Positions 35,168-46,464 of a DNA stretch of 64,000 nt are shown piece by piece (within the stretch, counting starts at the first letter, position 1; each line of letters starts with the position of its first letter). The notes under the pieces are model-generated. The model was not told where the DNA came from and searched no databases. It saw only the letters and a list, made by a program, of their open reading frames with translations. Source of the stretch: Haematobia irritans (Eukaryota > Arthropoda > Insecta > Diptera > Muscidae); assembly GCF_050003625.1 (NCBI RefSeq), contig NC_134401.1, positions 69,048,537 to 69,112,536 of the forward strand. The letters are read 5' to 3'. Position numbers and translations under genes: made by a program.

Positions 35168-35583
35168 GGTTATGCTGTGGAAGGAGGAGGTGCCCATGTA
35201 TAGTTGTAAGTTAATGTAAGCCATTATGATGAGCTCGCTTTTAAGTGCGTTTCCTTCTTTTTCAGAATAAACCTTTCCTTTGTCATTAACGCGTGGTTTG
35301 TGTTAATTTGTGCGGATTTATGACAACATAAAACAATAAGAGTGTAATTATACAATTATACTTATACATTACATAGTCGCTGCAAAAATGTTTCATTCAT
35401 ATTATTTTACACTTTGAACATGATCGTGACAATAACATTTCTTCTCTGCGTGTAAAAGAATGTAAATATTATAGAACCACAATGATGGAAATAGTCCCAT
35501 GTAGTACAATCAAAAAAGTGACCCCACCGAGAACGCAACTGCATTACAAGACCCGCTTTTAGAAAAATAAACAAATATTTTTC
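35168..35583. repeat. 416-bp segment duplicated at 37065-37480 (first copy)
   Basis: From GGTTATGCTGTGGAAGGAGG to AACAAATATTTTTC the sequence reads the same as 37065-37480, 1897 bases apart. The first copy begins at the last N of the gap and ends where (TA)n starts. Identity this high beside a gap suggests an assembly duplication, or a long terminal repeat whose left end is hidden. AATAAA-type words are present; no ORF. Confidence 0.85.
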
Positions 35584-35584
35584 T

Positions 35585-36030
<446 letters not shown>

Positions 36031-36092
36031 TTTTCCAACGATCAATATCTCGAAAACTAAGCTTTTTTGAGAAAAATGTTATTTAACATTTA

Positions 36093-36359
36093 AGGTGAGT
36101 ATTAAGTTCGAGTTTAGCCGTTAAAATCGTAATTTTTTCGCTAAAGTTAATACTGAATCAGTAAAAAAAGGCATAAAATTATACATATTTGTTACAAATT
36201 TTATTATAATTTGATGGGGAATAGCCCAAAGCAAATTTTAACATAGTTTGTATTGCTTAAAATGGATTATTAAAGAAACTTTTCTTTAATAATCCATTAA
36301 AAAAAATGACGTGAAAAAATTACGATTTTAGCGGCTAAACTCGAACTTAATACCCACCT
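36093..36359. mobile_element. MITE of the AGGTGGGTATTAAG family, complete copy
   Basis: Begins AGGTGAGTATTAAGTTCGAG and ends CTCGAACTTAATACCCACCT. The left flank is TTA (36090-36092) and the right flank TTT. The inner block GATGGGGAATAGCCCAAAGC is shared with 21200 and 22960. A small hairpin TTAATAATCCATT lies near 36270. A truncated inverted relative occupies about 36418-36520. Confidence 0.8.
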
Positions 36360-36521
36360 TTTCTCTTTAAAATACGCTATTTATATTATTTATTTACAAA
36401 AAATAAAATATTTAAACTTTGTGCAAATTTGCTTTGGGCTATTTCCCATCAAGTTATAATAAAATTTTTAACACATATGCATAATTATGTACCTTTTTTT
36501 ACAGATTTAGTTTTCACTTTA

Positions 36522-36754
36522 AGGTAAGTACTATGTTCGCTTTTCGCGTTGAAATGTTCGCGGTTACGTTATTAAAACAGTTCAATATAAAGCAGATAGA
36601 TTAACTCAATTGATGCGCAGTTTCTTGTTCCTCTAGATTTCGGCAAGTTTTTACAAGAATGAGTTTGTTTTCATTTCTAATTTTGATTATTTAAGGAAAA
36701 GTAATCGCGAAAATAAAGTGGTTTTAAACTCGAAAACTGAACATAGTACCCACC
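36522..36754. mobile_element. MITE of the GTGGGTACTATGTTCG family
   Basis: Begins AGGTAAGTACTATGTTCGC and ends GAACATAGTACCCACC. The left flank is TTA. It resembles the 805-bp element at 55812-56617 and the fragment at 20404-20440, which have the same terminal words with ACTGTG or ACTCTG. Confidence 0.65.
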
Positions 36755-36764
36755 ATAAAAGTGG

Positions 36765-37064
36765 GTACGATCATATCGTACGTTTTTTAAATAGGCGAAT
36801 CGCCAAAAATCATGCGTCGCCGTTACGTTACATGGTTAGTGAATAACTAGGCAAGTATTGAAAGACAAACTATTTAAAAGGAACTAACTTTTATCTTATC
36901 AACAAATTGTCCCACCGCGCTCTCGAATGGAAATTGTTTAGTATTGAATAATATCGCAGGACGCAGATATGACATGTCTTTTTCCCGATGTTGATCTTGA
37001 ATGTGGAATAAGTATAACGGATCATTGCGGCGGAACGTATAATAGTGAATGGCGGATTCTATTG
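36765..37064. other. Unassigned sequence before the second 416-bp copy
   Basis: Somewhat GC-richer, no ORF of note. It may be part of the same element as 37065-37480. Confidence 0.3.
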
Positions 37065-37480
37065 GGTTATGCTGTGGAAGGAGGAGGTGCCCATGTATAG
37101 TTGTAAGTTAATGTAAGCCATTATGATGAGCTCGCTTTTAAGTGCGTTTCCTTCTTTTTCAGAATAAACCTTTCCTTTGTCATTAACGCGTGGTTTGTGT
37201 TAATTTGTGCGGATTTATGACAACATAAAACAATAAGAGTGTAATTATACAATTATACTTATACATTACATAGTCGCTGCAAAAATGTTTCATTCATATT
37301 ATTTTACACTTTGAACATGATCGTGACAATAACATTTCTTCTCTGCGTGTAAAAGAATGTAAATATTATAGAACCACAATGATGGAAATAGTCCCATGTA
37401 GTACAATCAAAAAAGTGACCCCACCGAGAACGCAACTGCATTACAAGACCCGCTTTTAGAAAAATAAACAAATATTTTTC
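37065..37480. repeat. 416-bp segment, second copy
   Basis: Reads the same as 35168-35583. Here it continues uninterrupted on both sides (GGATTCTATTG before it, GGCAAATCCCAG after it), so this is probably the authentic location. Confidence 0.85.
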
Positions 37481-38340
37481 GGCAAATCCCAGAAAAATTT
37501 TCGGACATTTTTATTTTTTTAACGGAAGTTCTTAGTTTGGAGGAAACATTTGGTTTTCGAAATTGGACACACGAAGATCAAGATTGGCACGTTCGTGCCA
37601 ATAATTTTTAATTTACAAATTTTAAGAAGTTCTGAACCATATTAAAGAAAATACAAATACGTATAGAAAATCTCTATGTTTTATTTGGTTACGACTAAGG
37701 GTATGGTCAAACTGTGCAAATACTTCAATAAGATTAATGTTACAATTTCCACTGAAAAAACAGTAAATCCATCGGGAAGAAAACTTTCGGTTAATGTTAG
37801 AAAATTTTGAATATTTTTAGAAAATTTTAACTAAACAGTATTACAAATGCTGGCATCACGCCGATATCACAAAAATAAGTAAATATTTTTCGACAAATTT
37901 AAGAAAATTAGACATAATTAAGTTCTTTCGCTTGTTAAAGAAATTTTTGTAAGAAGGAAAAAATTGGAGTTCAAAATTGCAAGAATGTCTTTAGTGACAT
38001 ACGAAGTTCATGATGAACGCATTTGTAGTAAAATTAAAAATTTAAAGAAATAATGGACTTTGTGTATAATTTGTATAACTTTGTGTATAATTTTTTTCCT
38101 TTGTTTAGTTAATTTAATAACATACGCAAAAATTATTAGACCAAAGGAAAATTTCTCCAAACTAACAATTCCATGAAATAATCAGAGTTTTTCAGTGTGT
38201 TTTTAGAGCTTTGTCGAAATATCTGGTTCTTAGAAAAAACTCGTATCATGACGTTTTATATCCAATATGTAAAATGTTTGCTTGTTTAACTGTTGAAACG
38301 AATTATTTTTTATTTCTGAAAAATATTTGCCCAGCGTATC
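37481..38340. other. AT-rich region, no gene seen
   Basis: Only weak recurrences of AAAATTT...GACAT words; no element ends or coding sequence that I can support. Confidence 0.4.
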
Positions 38341-39597
38341 ATAATTATACCCTGCGCCACACTGTGTAACAGGGTATTATAAGTTAGTGTATATGTTTGC
38401 AACACTCAGAAGGAGACGAGATAGACACGTGGTGTCTTTGGCAATAATGCTCACGGTGGGTCCCTGAGTCGATCTAGCCATGACCATCTGTCCGTCCGTC
38501 CGTCTGTCCGTGAACACATTTTTGTAATCAAAGTCTAGGTCGCAGTTTTAGTCCAATCGACTTCATATTTGGCACAAGTTTCTGTTTGGGATCAGAATAG
38601 AACCCTATTGATGTTGGAAGAAATCGATTCAGATTAGATATAGCTCTCATAAATATATTTCGCCCGATATGCACTTATATGGGCCCAGAAGCCAGAGTTT
38701 TACCCTGATTTGCTTGAAATTTTGAACAAGGAGAACAATTAGTACTGTAGTCAAGTATGCCACATTTAATTAAAATCGGTTCAGATTTATATATAGCTCC
38801 CATATAAATCTTTCGCCCGATAAGTACTTAGATGGACCCAGAAGCCAGAGTTTTACTCTAATTCGCTTGAAATTTTGCACTAGGAGTACAATTAGTTGTG
38901 AAATCAATTGCGCTTAATTTTATTGAAATCGGTTCATATTTAGATATAGCTCCCCTATATATCTTTCGCCCGATTTACACTTATATGACCACAGAGGCAA
39001 AAGTTGTACTCTGATTTACTCTGAAATTTTGCACAGGGTACAGAAATAATATTCTAACTATGCTTGCTAAATTTGGTTAAAATAGGTTCAGATTTAGATA
39101 TAGCTCACATATATATCATTCGCTCGATTTAGACTCATATAATCACAGAAACCAAATTTTTACCCCGATTTACTTGAAACTTTGCACAGAGGGTAGAATT
39201 AAGGTACTGGATATGCATGTCATTTTCGGTTGAAATCGGTTCAGATTTCGATATAGATTCCATATATATGTTATTCCGATTTGGGCAAAAATGGCCAAAA
39301 TAACCACATTTTCCTTACAAAATCGCCACTTCTAAGTCGAAAACTTATAAAAATAACTCCAATTTGCCTATACTTCTAATAAATATATATTAACCTAACC
39401 TTACCTATCGACCGATAAATCATAAATACACTTTTGCGAAGTTGCCTCAAAATTGGTTCACATTTAAATGTTTCACATTTTTTACTAACATTGTGTTCCA
39501 CTTAATTTAAAGTCTATAAATTTTGTAGAACTCTAACACATTTTGTGCAGATCGGGTCCGATTTAAATATATGTATATGGGAATATAAACCTTTATA

Positions 39598-40530
39598 AAG
39601 GGTGATTTGTTAAGAGCTTGATAACTTTTTTTTTTAAAAAAACGCATAAAATTTGCAAAATCTCATCGGTTCTTTATTTGAAACGTTAGATTGGTCCATG
39701 ACATTTACTTTTTGAAGATAATTTCATTTAAATGTTGACCGCGGCTGCGTCTTAGGTGGTCCATTCGGAAAGTCCAATTTTGGGCAACTTTTTCGAGCAT
39801 TTCGGCCGGAATAGCCCGAATTTCTTCGGAAATGTTGTCTTCCAAAGCTGGAATAGTTGCTGGCTTATTTCTGTAGACTTTAGACTTGACGTAGCCCCAC
39901 AAAAAATAGTCTAAAGGCGTCAAATCGCATGATCTTGGTGGCCAACTTACCGGTCCATTTCTTGAGATGAATTGTTCTCCGAAGTTTTCCCTCAAAATGG
40001 CCATAGAATCGCGAGCTGTGTGGCATGTAGCGCCATCTTGTTGAAACCACATGTCAACCAAGTTCAGTTCTTCCATTTTTGGCAACAAAAAGTTTGTTAG
40101 CATCGAACGATAGCGATCGCCATTCACCGTAACGTTGCGTCCAACAGCATCTTTGAAAAAATACGGTCCAATGATTCCACCAGCGTACAAACCACACCAA
40201 ACAGTGCATTTTTCGGGATGCATGGGCAGTTCTTGAACGGCTTCTGGTTGCTCTTCACTCCAAATGCGGCAATTTTGCTTATTTACGTAGCCATTCAACC
40301 AGACATGAGCCTCATCGCTGAACAAAATTTGTCGATAAAAAAGCGGATTTTCTGCCACTGATTTTGGTAATAAAATTCAATGATTTGCAAGCGTTGCTCG
40401 TTAGTAAGTCTATTCATGATGAAATGTCAAAGCATACTGAGCATCTTTCTCTTTGACACCATGTCTGAAATCCCACGTGATCTGTCAAATACTAATGCAT
40501 GAAAATCCTAACCTCAAAAGAATCACCCTT
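39598..40530 (-). mobile_element. Internally deleted Tc1/mariner-superfamily element
   Basis: Ends AAGGGTGATTTGTTAAGAG and, inverted, AAGGGTGATTCTTTTGAGG are flanked by TA (39596-39597, 40531-40532). It encloses a truncated transposase. Confidence 0.82.
39705..40415 (-). pseudogene. Tc1/mariner-type transposase, internal deletion
   Basis: Codons from about 40415 give MNRLTNEQRLQIIEFYYQNQ, the family N-terminus. The reading then jumps at about 40358 to MAENPLFYRQILFSDEAHVW, so the rest of the helix-turn-helix part is deleted, an estimated 130 residues. The catalytic core is open for 217 codons: Asp in LFSDEAHVWL, Asp in WFQQDGATCHTA and a third Asp in RSCDLTPLDYF, with 36 residues between the last two Asp. 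The C-terminus HLRRSRGQHLNEIIFKK is complete. Without the DNA-binding domain it should not transpose. Confidence 0.85.
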
Positions 40531-40625
40531 TATATTGCACCTAACACGTTGGACGTATTTGATATGGTATCGAAAATGTGGATCTACAAAGTGGTGCAGG
40601 GTGTAATATAGTCGGCTTCGCCCGA

Positions 40626-41440
40626 TTTTACTTGTTCCTTACTTGTTTTCTTAGAACAAAGGCATTTTAGTGATTATTTTGACATAATCATGTTTGCGTT
40701 GACATGTTTGTATTATTAATTAGAATTTATTTAGCTTTTAATAGTTTTTATTTATTCTATTTGAATAAAAACAATCGTACGAGCTTTAGGAGATACAGCC
40801 AATGAAATATTTGGAAAGTTTTTAGATGGGTCTTATTGAAGTGATTGTTCTCTTTATGCGTACGTAGTGGTAGTTCACAATTGTATAGGCATTAACATTG
40901 TTCTATTGTTCGACTTCTTAAAATTTTAAATCATAAAGAAATGGCCATCCAAATCACCATATACAACCTTCATGGTGTTTCTGTAGCTGAATCGGTGAGA
41001 AATTACATCTTAATCCTCTTCTCGATGTTCGTTCCCCTCTCATAGCACAGGAGGCAAGAGACCATGGCATTCTATGGTAGTTTTACCCAATTAATATCAG
41101 GCAAGCGCAGCCGCACCAATTCCTGATGATGAGAGATCGATAGCAGCGTATCTGAGGTGTGTCCCATGTGCAACTAAGGGTGACATGGCATGCATCACCC
41201 TTTCACTTGATCAGCCAAATCTACACGACCCACCACTAGGTCACCTTGGACGCATCTCATCATAATAGCAGAGTTCCTTGGATACAAGCTTATGTAGCGA
41301 AATGGAGGATAATACAAGACGAATGAAGTTTTTCATATTAAATAGCTAAAAATGATGAGGAAAAGTGAAGATTTCCAAAAACCTAAAAACAATTTTTTTT
41401 TTTTGTAAATGTACCAAAATTATCACCGTCCCTGAAATAT
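40626..41440. other. Unassigned region left of the errantivirus pol
   Basis: 40640-40980 is AT-rich. 41000-41330 is close to 50 percent GC and may be decayed coding sequence, perhaps errantivirus gag or an older element, but I find no frame that supports it. Confidence 0.25.
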
Positions 41441-41489
41441 GCGCAAGGTAGCAGAAAATATCAGGGTCAATCGCCAAAACATCGAAATG

Positions 41490-42375
41490 TATCCAGAGGG
41501 TAATGGATAATGTAATGAAAGATTTAGTAGGGAAGAATTGCCTTGTCTATCTAGACGATATAATTATTTACACCACATCGCTACAGGAACACTTAAAACT
41601 TTAAACTATGTTAACTTAAAAGATATTTTTGAAAGATTACGCGAGGCAAACTTAAAGATTCAATTGGACAAATCCGAATTTTTAAAGAAAGAATTAGCAT
41701 TTTTAGGTCACATAGTTTCCTCTGAGGGAATTAAACCAAATCCCGACAAAATTGAAGCCATAAAGCGATTTATGATTATTAGGGTATTACAGGAAATTCA
41801 TAAAAGACTTTGCAAAATTAGTGAAACCTCTTACCGTTTGCCTAAAGAAAGGCCGTAGAACTAACGCAACAATATATACAAACCTTCGAATTATATAAAG
41901 ACATCTTGACAAATGACCCAATCCTCCAGTATCCTGAATTTTCCAAACCCTTTCTTTTTACGACCGATGCTAGCAATGTGGCGCTAGGCGCAGTTTTGTC
42001 TCACTATTGAGAATGAATTGTTAGCCATTATCTGGGCTATGAAATATTTTAGACCCTATCTGTTTGGGCGGAAGTTTCAAATAGTAACGGATCACAGACC
42101 TTTAACATGGCTAATGAGCCTAAAAGAGCCAAATTCTATGCTGGTTAGATGGCGCCTCAAATTAGTCTAGTCAAAAGAGTTTGACTAGACTATTATATTT
42201 AAAAAAAGGGAAAGCTAACACAAATGCTGATGCATTAAGTATAGTAAAGATACCTGAACATAACGATATGCAAACTGATCTTAACATAAACGAGGCTGCC
42301 TCTGATCAAGGAACGCAGGGTACAACTATACATTCGGCAGAAGAAAATTTAGACGACACACAGTGGTCGATTTAA
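41490..42375 (+). pseudogene. Errantivirus pol: reverse transcriptase and RNase H remnants
   Basis: The RT palm is visible with the catalytic YLDD at 41548-41559. A frameshift near 41600 follows, then the connection segment (LGHIVSSEGIKPNPDKIEA, about 41703-41760). RNase H follows from about 41960 ([12 protein letters not shown]), then the Glu-containing NELLAI segment and TDHRPLTWL. The join at about 42166 contains a palindrome AGTCTAGTCAAA/TTTGACTAGACT that replaces part of the domain. The sequence continues to 42375 and stops at the DNA transposon at 42382. Many breaks; not functional. Confidence 0.82.
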
Positions 42376-42381
42376 AATATT

Positions 42382-43634
42382 TAGGCGGCCAAAAATTTTT
42401 TTGGACGTTAATGGCTTCGAAAGTCTGTATTTTAAAAAACTATCTATTTATTTAAAAAAATAAATAAGAAAAACATATATTTTATAATAAAAACACATTT
42501 TATTCTCATAAATAAATAAAAATGCATTAAATTTTTTTATTGAAAGATGTTTCTATCTCGACTTCTTCGTGCTCAATACTTGATTGTATGTGGGGCTCGG
42601 CAGGTTCTAATAGTTCTATAACTTCACTGGAAAAAATCTTGTATGAAGTTTTCTTTAACGATCTTTCACTACTTACGAGTGGATCTGAAGTAAGAAGCAA
42701 TCTTTGACGGTTGCATTCTTCCCTTGAAAAATTTCTTGAAAATTCTGTCTGTATGACTGAAAATGTTTATTTCGTGCTTCGGCAGCCTCCTCCGACAATT
42801 GGCCGATTGGCAACAGTGCATTATCTATGATGGTCGCCCCATGTAATAGTAATTTATGCATTGTTGGAGTCATGGGATGCCAGTCGTATAATTCCACATA
42901 CATTTGCGCGGTGTTGAAGGCATATTCTTTGAATTTTGTTGTATTTATTTTGTGTCCACTTGAAATCGCCTCTAATAATATTTTAAATCTATGTATTAAT
43001 TCGTGGTTAATGCCTGTTATGTCCGCCGCTAATTCTGTGTTTTCAAAAAATCTCCTACTCGTATTGCCATCATTGGTATTACCAAAATTGGCTTTAGGCA
43101 TGTCCACCAACAGCCCAGTTTCTAAGCGGAATCTTTCTTGGATTTCTGCGGGATTCTGCGGCTTTTGTTTTTTTTTTTATAGAAAAGCTAAATGTGTAAC
43201 GTATTCAATGAACAAAAAATATGATTCGGACGAATCCTGATCCATAACAAAATTGCTTTTGAAATTAAAAAAATTAAATTTTTAATGTGAAAAAGAGGGT
43301 ATGTTCAACTACCGAAAAATATAACGAAAGTTAAAAATAAAAGTTAAAACTATTATTTATTTAATAGAAGCTTACTTGAGCTATGGGAATCACTTTCACT
43401 TCACTACACAACTTTAAATAAACATACATGCGTATTGCGAAATTTGATATAATTCGGGCACCCAAATAGAAATACGTATCAAGTCAACGATCAAATTGCG
43501 TCTAACTGCACGGAAGCGGTGACGTATGGTTGTTGAAAAAAAGGGTGGGGGTAATTCGCGGAAGTGTTTAATATACGTAGACGTCAATATTTTGTGCCTA
43601 CTACGTATTTAAGATTTTGACTTTTGGCCGCCTA
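42382..43634 (-). mobile_element. DNA transposon of unassigned superfamily, 1253 bp
   Basis: Ends TAGGCGGCCAAAA and TTTTGGCCGCCTA are flanked by ATT on both sides (42379-42381 and 43635-43637). It interrupts errantivirus pol and carries the C-terminal part of a protein on the minus strand. It is probably a deletion derivative of a larger autonomous element. Confidence 0.75.
42530..43240 (-). pseudogene. C-terminal fragment of an insect transposon protein, family unknown
   Basis: A frame of 145 codons (43110-42673) contains PKANFGNTNDGNTSRRFF, ITGINHELIHRFKILL and LPIGQLSEEAAEARNKHF. I recall closely similar stretches in many unnamed insect proteins, but cannot assign a domain. After a frameshift near 42700 the family's next block continues as RLLLTSDPLVSSE, then an acidic tail to about 42535. 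A short frame upstream (43240-43175, MDQDSSESYFLFIEY) may be another piece. No catalytic core is present. The TIRs imply a transposase origin. Confidence 0.55.
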
Positions 43635-43647
43635 ATTACTCAATATC

Positions 43648-44734
43648 TACACGGATGAAAAAAGACTGTTTTTCATATGTTTGGCTATAAACATTATATG
43701 TTTGGAGCACAAATTTTTAAACACAATATTTTTGAGTGCAAGCATATAATGATCATAAACTAGCATAACATGTTTGGGACATATATGTTAATATGTTAGA
43801 ACATATTATGTTTGGGACATAAAATGTTTGTAAATATAATATGCTTGGATGCAAACATATATTAATTTAGAAATAGCCTATAAACATATATGTGTTTAGT
43901 AGCTTGGAGCGCTATTTAACAGGGAGCGATATTGAATTAAGTTGGTGGTTGTTGCTTGTTATTACAAAATTAACATTTTATTTTTCCTTGGGCAATTGAT
44001 CAGCTACTTCTTTGATCCTTACAAACTGTGTGGTCCGCTGTTCGAATCCCCGTCCGGCAAAAGGTAAAATTAAAATAAAAAAAAATCATAAAATTGAATA
44101 ATTTCTTCTAAAATGTTTGTATTACAGAAAAAGGTGCTAATAACTAAAAAATCTCGTGGAAGTGAGAAAGATGTGGGGGAATATACAATTAGGCAGAAAC
44201 AAAATTTTGAGCATTCAGTTCGAAAACCTATGTTGTTAGCACCTATATTACCTGTTTATTTTCATAATTCATTATGATTGTAAATATATAAATAAATAAA
44301 TAAAATTTTGAGCACAATATTGTTTGGGAGAATTTTTTTTAAGCATATAATATTTTTGGGTGCAAAATGCTTCCAAGGTTAGGTTAGGTTAGGTTATGTG
44401 GCAGCCCGATATTTCAGGCTCACTTAGACTATTCAATCCATTGTGATACCACATTGGTGAACTTGAATGCTTGAATGCTTCCAAACAAATTATATGTTCA
44501 CATAATAACATACTGTTTTTTGGAAGACAACATTATTGAATTTGGATGCAAAAATACAAAATGTTTGGAAATTGACTACCCAAACATATATTGTTTAGAC
44601 CAATATGCTTTCAAACATATATATTGGAAGAGATCAAACATATAAATATTTGGGCAATACCCAAAAATGTATATGCTTGAAGCAAAATATGTTTGAGAGT
44701 ATATGTTACAGAAGCGATTTTTTGTGAGCGTGTA
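43648..44734. mobile_element. MITE-like element of ACATATAATGTTTGG repeats
   Basis: Ends TACACGGATGAAAAAAGACTG and, inverted, TACACGCTCACAAAAAATCG. The interior repeats CATATGTTTGG, AACATATATGTTTG and complements dozens of times, so the whole can fold extensively. It holds a 5'-truncated SINE (44377-44474). 44217-44283 is almost identical to 61775-61850. 44040-44050 has a Pol III B-box-like GTTCGAATCCC whose A box is not evident. Confidence 0.6.
44377..44474 (-). mobile_element. 5'-truncated SINE, 10-bp target duplication
   Basis: Contains only the 3' end of the SINE at 46100-51247 (GGCAGCCCGATATTTCAGGC, ending in TTAGG repeats on the plus strand). It is flanked by ATGCTTCCAA at 44367-44376 and again at 44475-44484. 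Truncation plus duplication shows insertion by target-primed reverse transcription. The word ACATTGGTGAACTT identifies it as SINE, since the LINE has ACATTAACTAAAA here. Confidence 0.85.
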
Positions 44735-45960
44735 CCTATGTGCGACGGAATCTATATTTCTGAAAGACCCCTGAACGAATTTAATTTACAAGTTATAGTA
44801 CAAAATTCGAAGCAAAGGAAAACCATTCGGCGCCAATACTTCAATGAAGAATTTGTATCAAATATTTTCAAAGAATATATAGTGCCGAACAAACTAAATG
44901 CTATATATACAGACGATGATACAATTAGAATCGTCCAACAAGCGTATTCAAAACTTTTTCACATAAAAAATTATTCAATGTAATACGCTGCACGATAATG
45001 CTGACTGACGTAAGACAGGACGTTGAACAGGAAAATCTAATAAAAGAATACCATGAAAATAGTAACTACCTTGGCACAAATAAAACATATCTTTATTTAA
45101 AAAGAAAATACTACTTACCATTTGTATAGAATAAAATCGCTAAAACAATAAACAACTGCCAAAAATGTCAGACACTGAAATACAATAATGTCCCCAAAGA
45201 TTAGATATGATGTACCAGAAACTCCTGTAAAACCACTTGACATAATTCATATTGATCTTTATTCCATAAACCATTCTCATAGCCTATATTAGATAAATTT
45301 TCCAAATTCGCAGCTGCATACACTCTTCTAAAGAGAACTAGCTGAACTTTAACAAAATCGTTACAAACCTTCCTCAGACAGTATGGTATTCCAAGAAAAT
45401 TAATTTGTGACCAGGGTTCCGAATTTCAAGCAACGTTTTTAAGGACTTTTGTAATTAATACAACAAAATCTTGCATTCTACTTCTTTCCAACAAACAAGC
45501 AGTAACGGCCTAGTTGAAAGACTACATTCAACTATAACAGAGATATATAGAAAAATCATATTAAAGAGAAAGGAATTTAGATTAGAACAGGATCATGAGG
45601 AAATACTATCAGAAGCATTAATTACATACAACAATACTATCCATTCAACAACTAAATTAACACCCTATGAACTGTTCCACGGACGAACCCATAAATTTGA
45701 CAGGGACATTCAATTTCTGACGACACAACTATTTGCGTAAACTTAATGAGTTTCTAGCAATTCTTTACCCTTCTATCAACAGGAAATTGGAAATGGAAGT
45801 ACAGAACCGAATTGGGAAACTCAATACAAACAGGCACGAACCTGAAAACTTTGGAATCGATGAAGACATTTATAGGAAAGAATGTAGGAGAAATAAAATA
45901 ACGCACAGGTATTTGAAACACAAGGTTCAAAACAACAATAGTATCACAGTTATTACAACA
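44735..45960 (+). pseudogene. Errantivirus pol: integrase remnant
   Basis: 44735-44983 is the spacer between RNase H and integrase. The zinc-binding region follows at about 44985-45190, with a CQKCQTL pair, and contains stops. The catalytic core is recognisable by an Asp in IIHIDLYS (near 45246), Asp in LICDQGSEFQ (near 45407) and Glu in NGLVERLHSTITE (near 45520). The C-terminal domain runs on in another frame (45733-45960). Several frameshifts and stops separate these blocks, so it is inactive. Confidence 0.82.
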
Positions 45961-46464
45961 TGAAATCAAAAAATTCACAAATCTACATTTCCAGTAATAC
46001 TGACTCAATTCATTGAAATACGACATATCAGACGGGACCTAGGGATAGTACAAGTGAACCTCGGACAGGCAAGAATCATAGAAAATTACAACAACCTTAG
46101 GTTAGGTTAGGTGGCAGCCTGATGTATCAGGCTCACTTAGACTATTCAGTCCATTGTGATACCAAATTGGTGAACTTCTCTCTTATCACTGAGTGCTGCC
46201 CGATTCCATGTTAAGCTCAATGACAAGGGACCTCCTTTTTATAGCCGAGTCCGAACGGCGTTCCACATTGCAGTGAAACCACTTAGAGAAGCTTTTAAAC
46301 CCTTAGAAATGCCACCAGCATTAGGTTAGGTTAGGTTAGGTTAAAGTGGCAGCCCGATTAAGATTCAGGCTCACTTAGACTATTCAGTCCATTGTGATAC
46401 CACATTAACTAAAAGTACCTATTACATATGGGCACTTCTAGTTATAACCGCTGAACCTTCCTGA

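Larger units (their letters stand above)
38341..40625. mobile_element. ACCCTGCGCCAC-ended element with 152-bp subrepeats
   Basis: The left end TACCCTGCGCCACACTGTG is inverted at the right as AAAGTGGTGCAGGGTGTA (about 40590-40609), followed by GGCTTCGCCCGATTTTACTTG. The interior has a GTCCGTCCGTCCGTCTG microsatellite (38490-38509) and five tandem subrepeats of about 152 bp, each with AAATCGGTTCAGATTTAGAT and CTTTCGCCCGAT-like words (about 38618, 38774, 38927, 39079, 39229). Repeats of this form are abundant in higher flies. A mariner relic is inserted at 39598-40530. Confidence 0.65.

Noticed and set aside
34944..35224. Frames through the run of N
   Set aside because: They are translations of unknown bases; the gap size is arbitrary.
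38490..38512. GTCCGTCCGTCCGTCTGTCC as a regulatory or CRISPR-like repeat
   Set aside because: It is a short microsatellite inside a common fly repeat. No spacer-repeat pattern exists anywhere in the window.
44014..44068. A second tRNA-derived SINE
   Set aside because: A B-box-like GTTCGAATCCC is present, but no A box lies at the right distance and no target duplication was found.
46321..46343. TTAGG repeats as a telomere or interstitial telomere
   Set aside because: Only about four units are present and they sit exactly at LINE and SINE 3' ends with target duplications, so they are retrotransposon tails.
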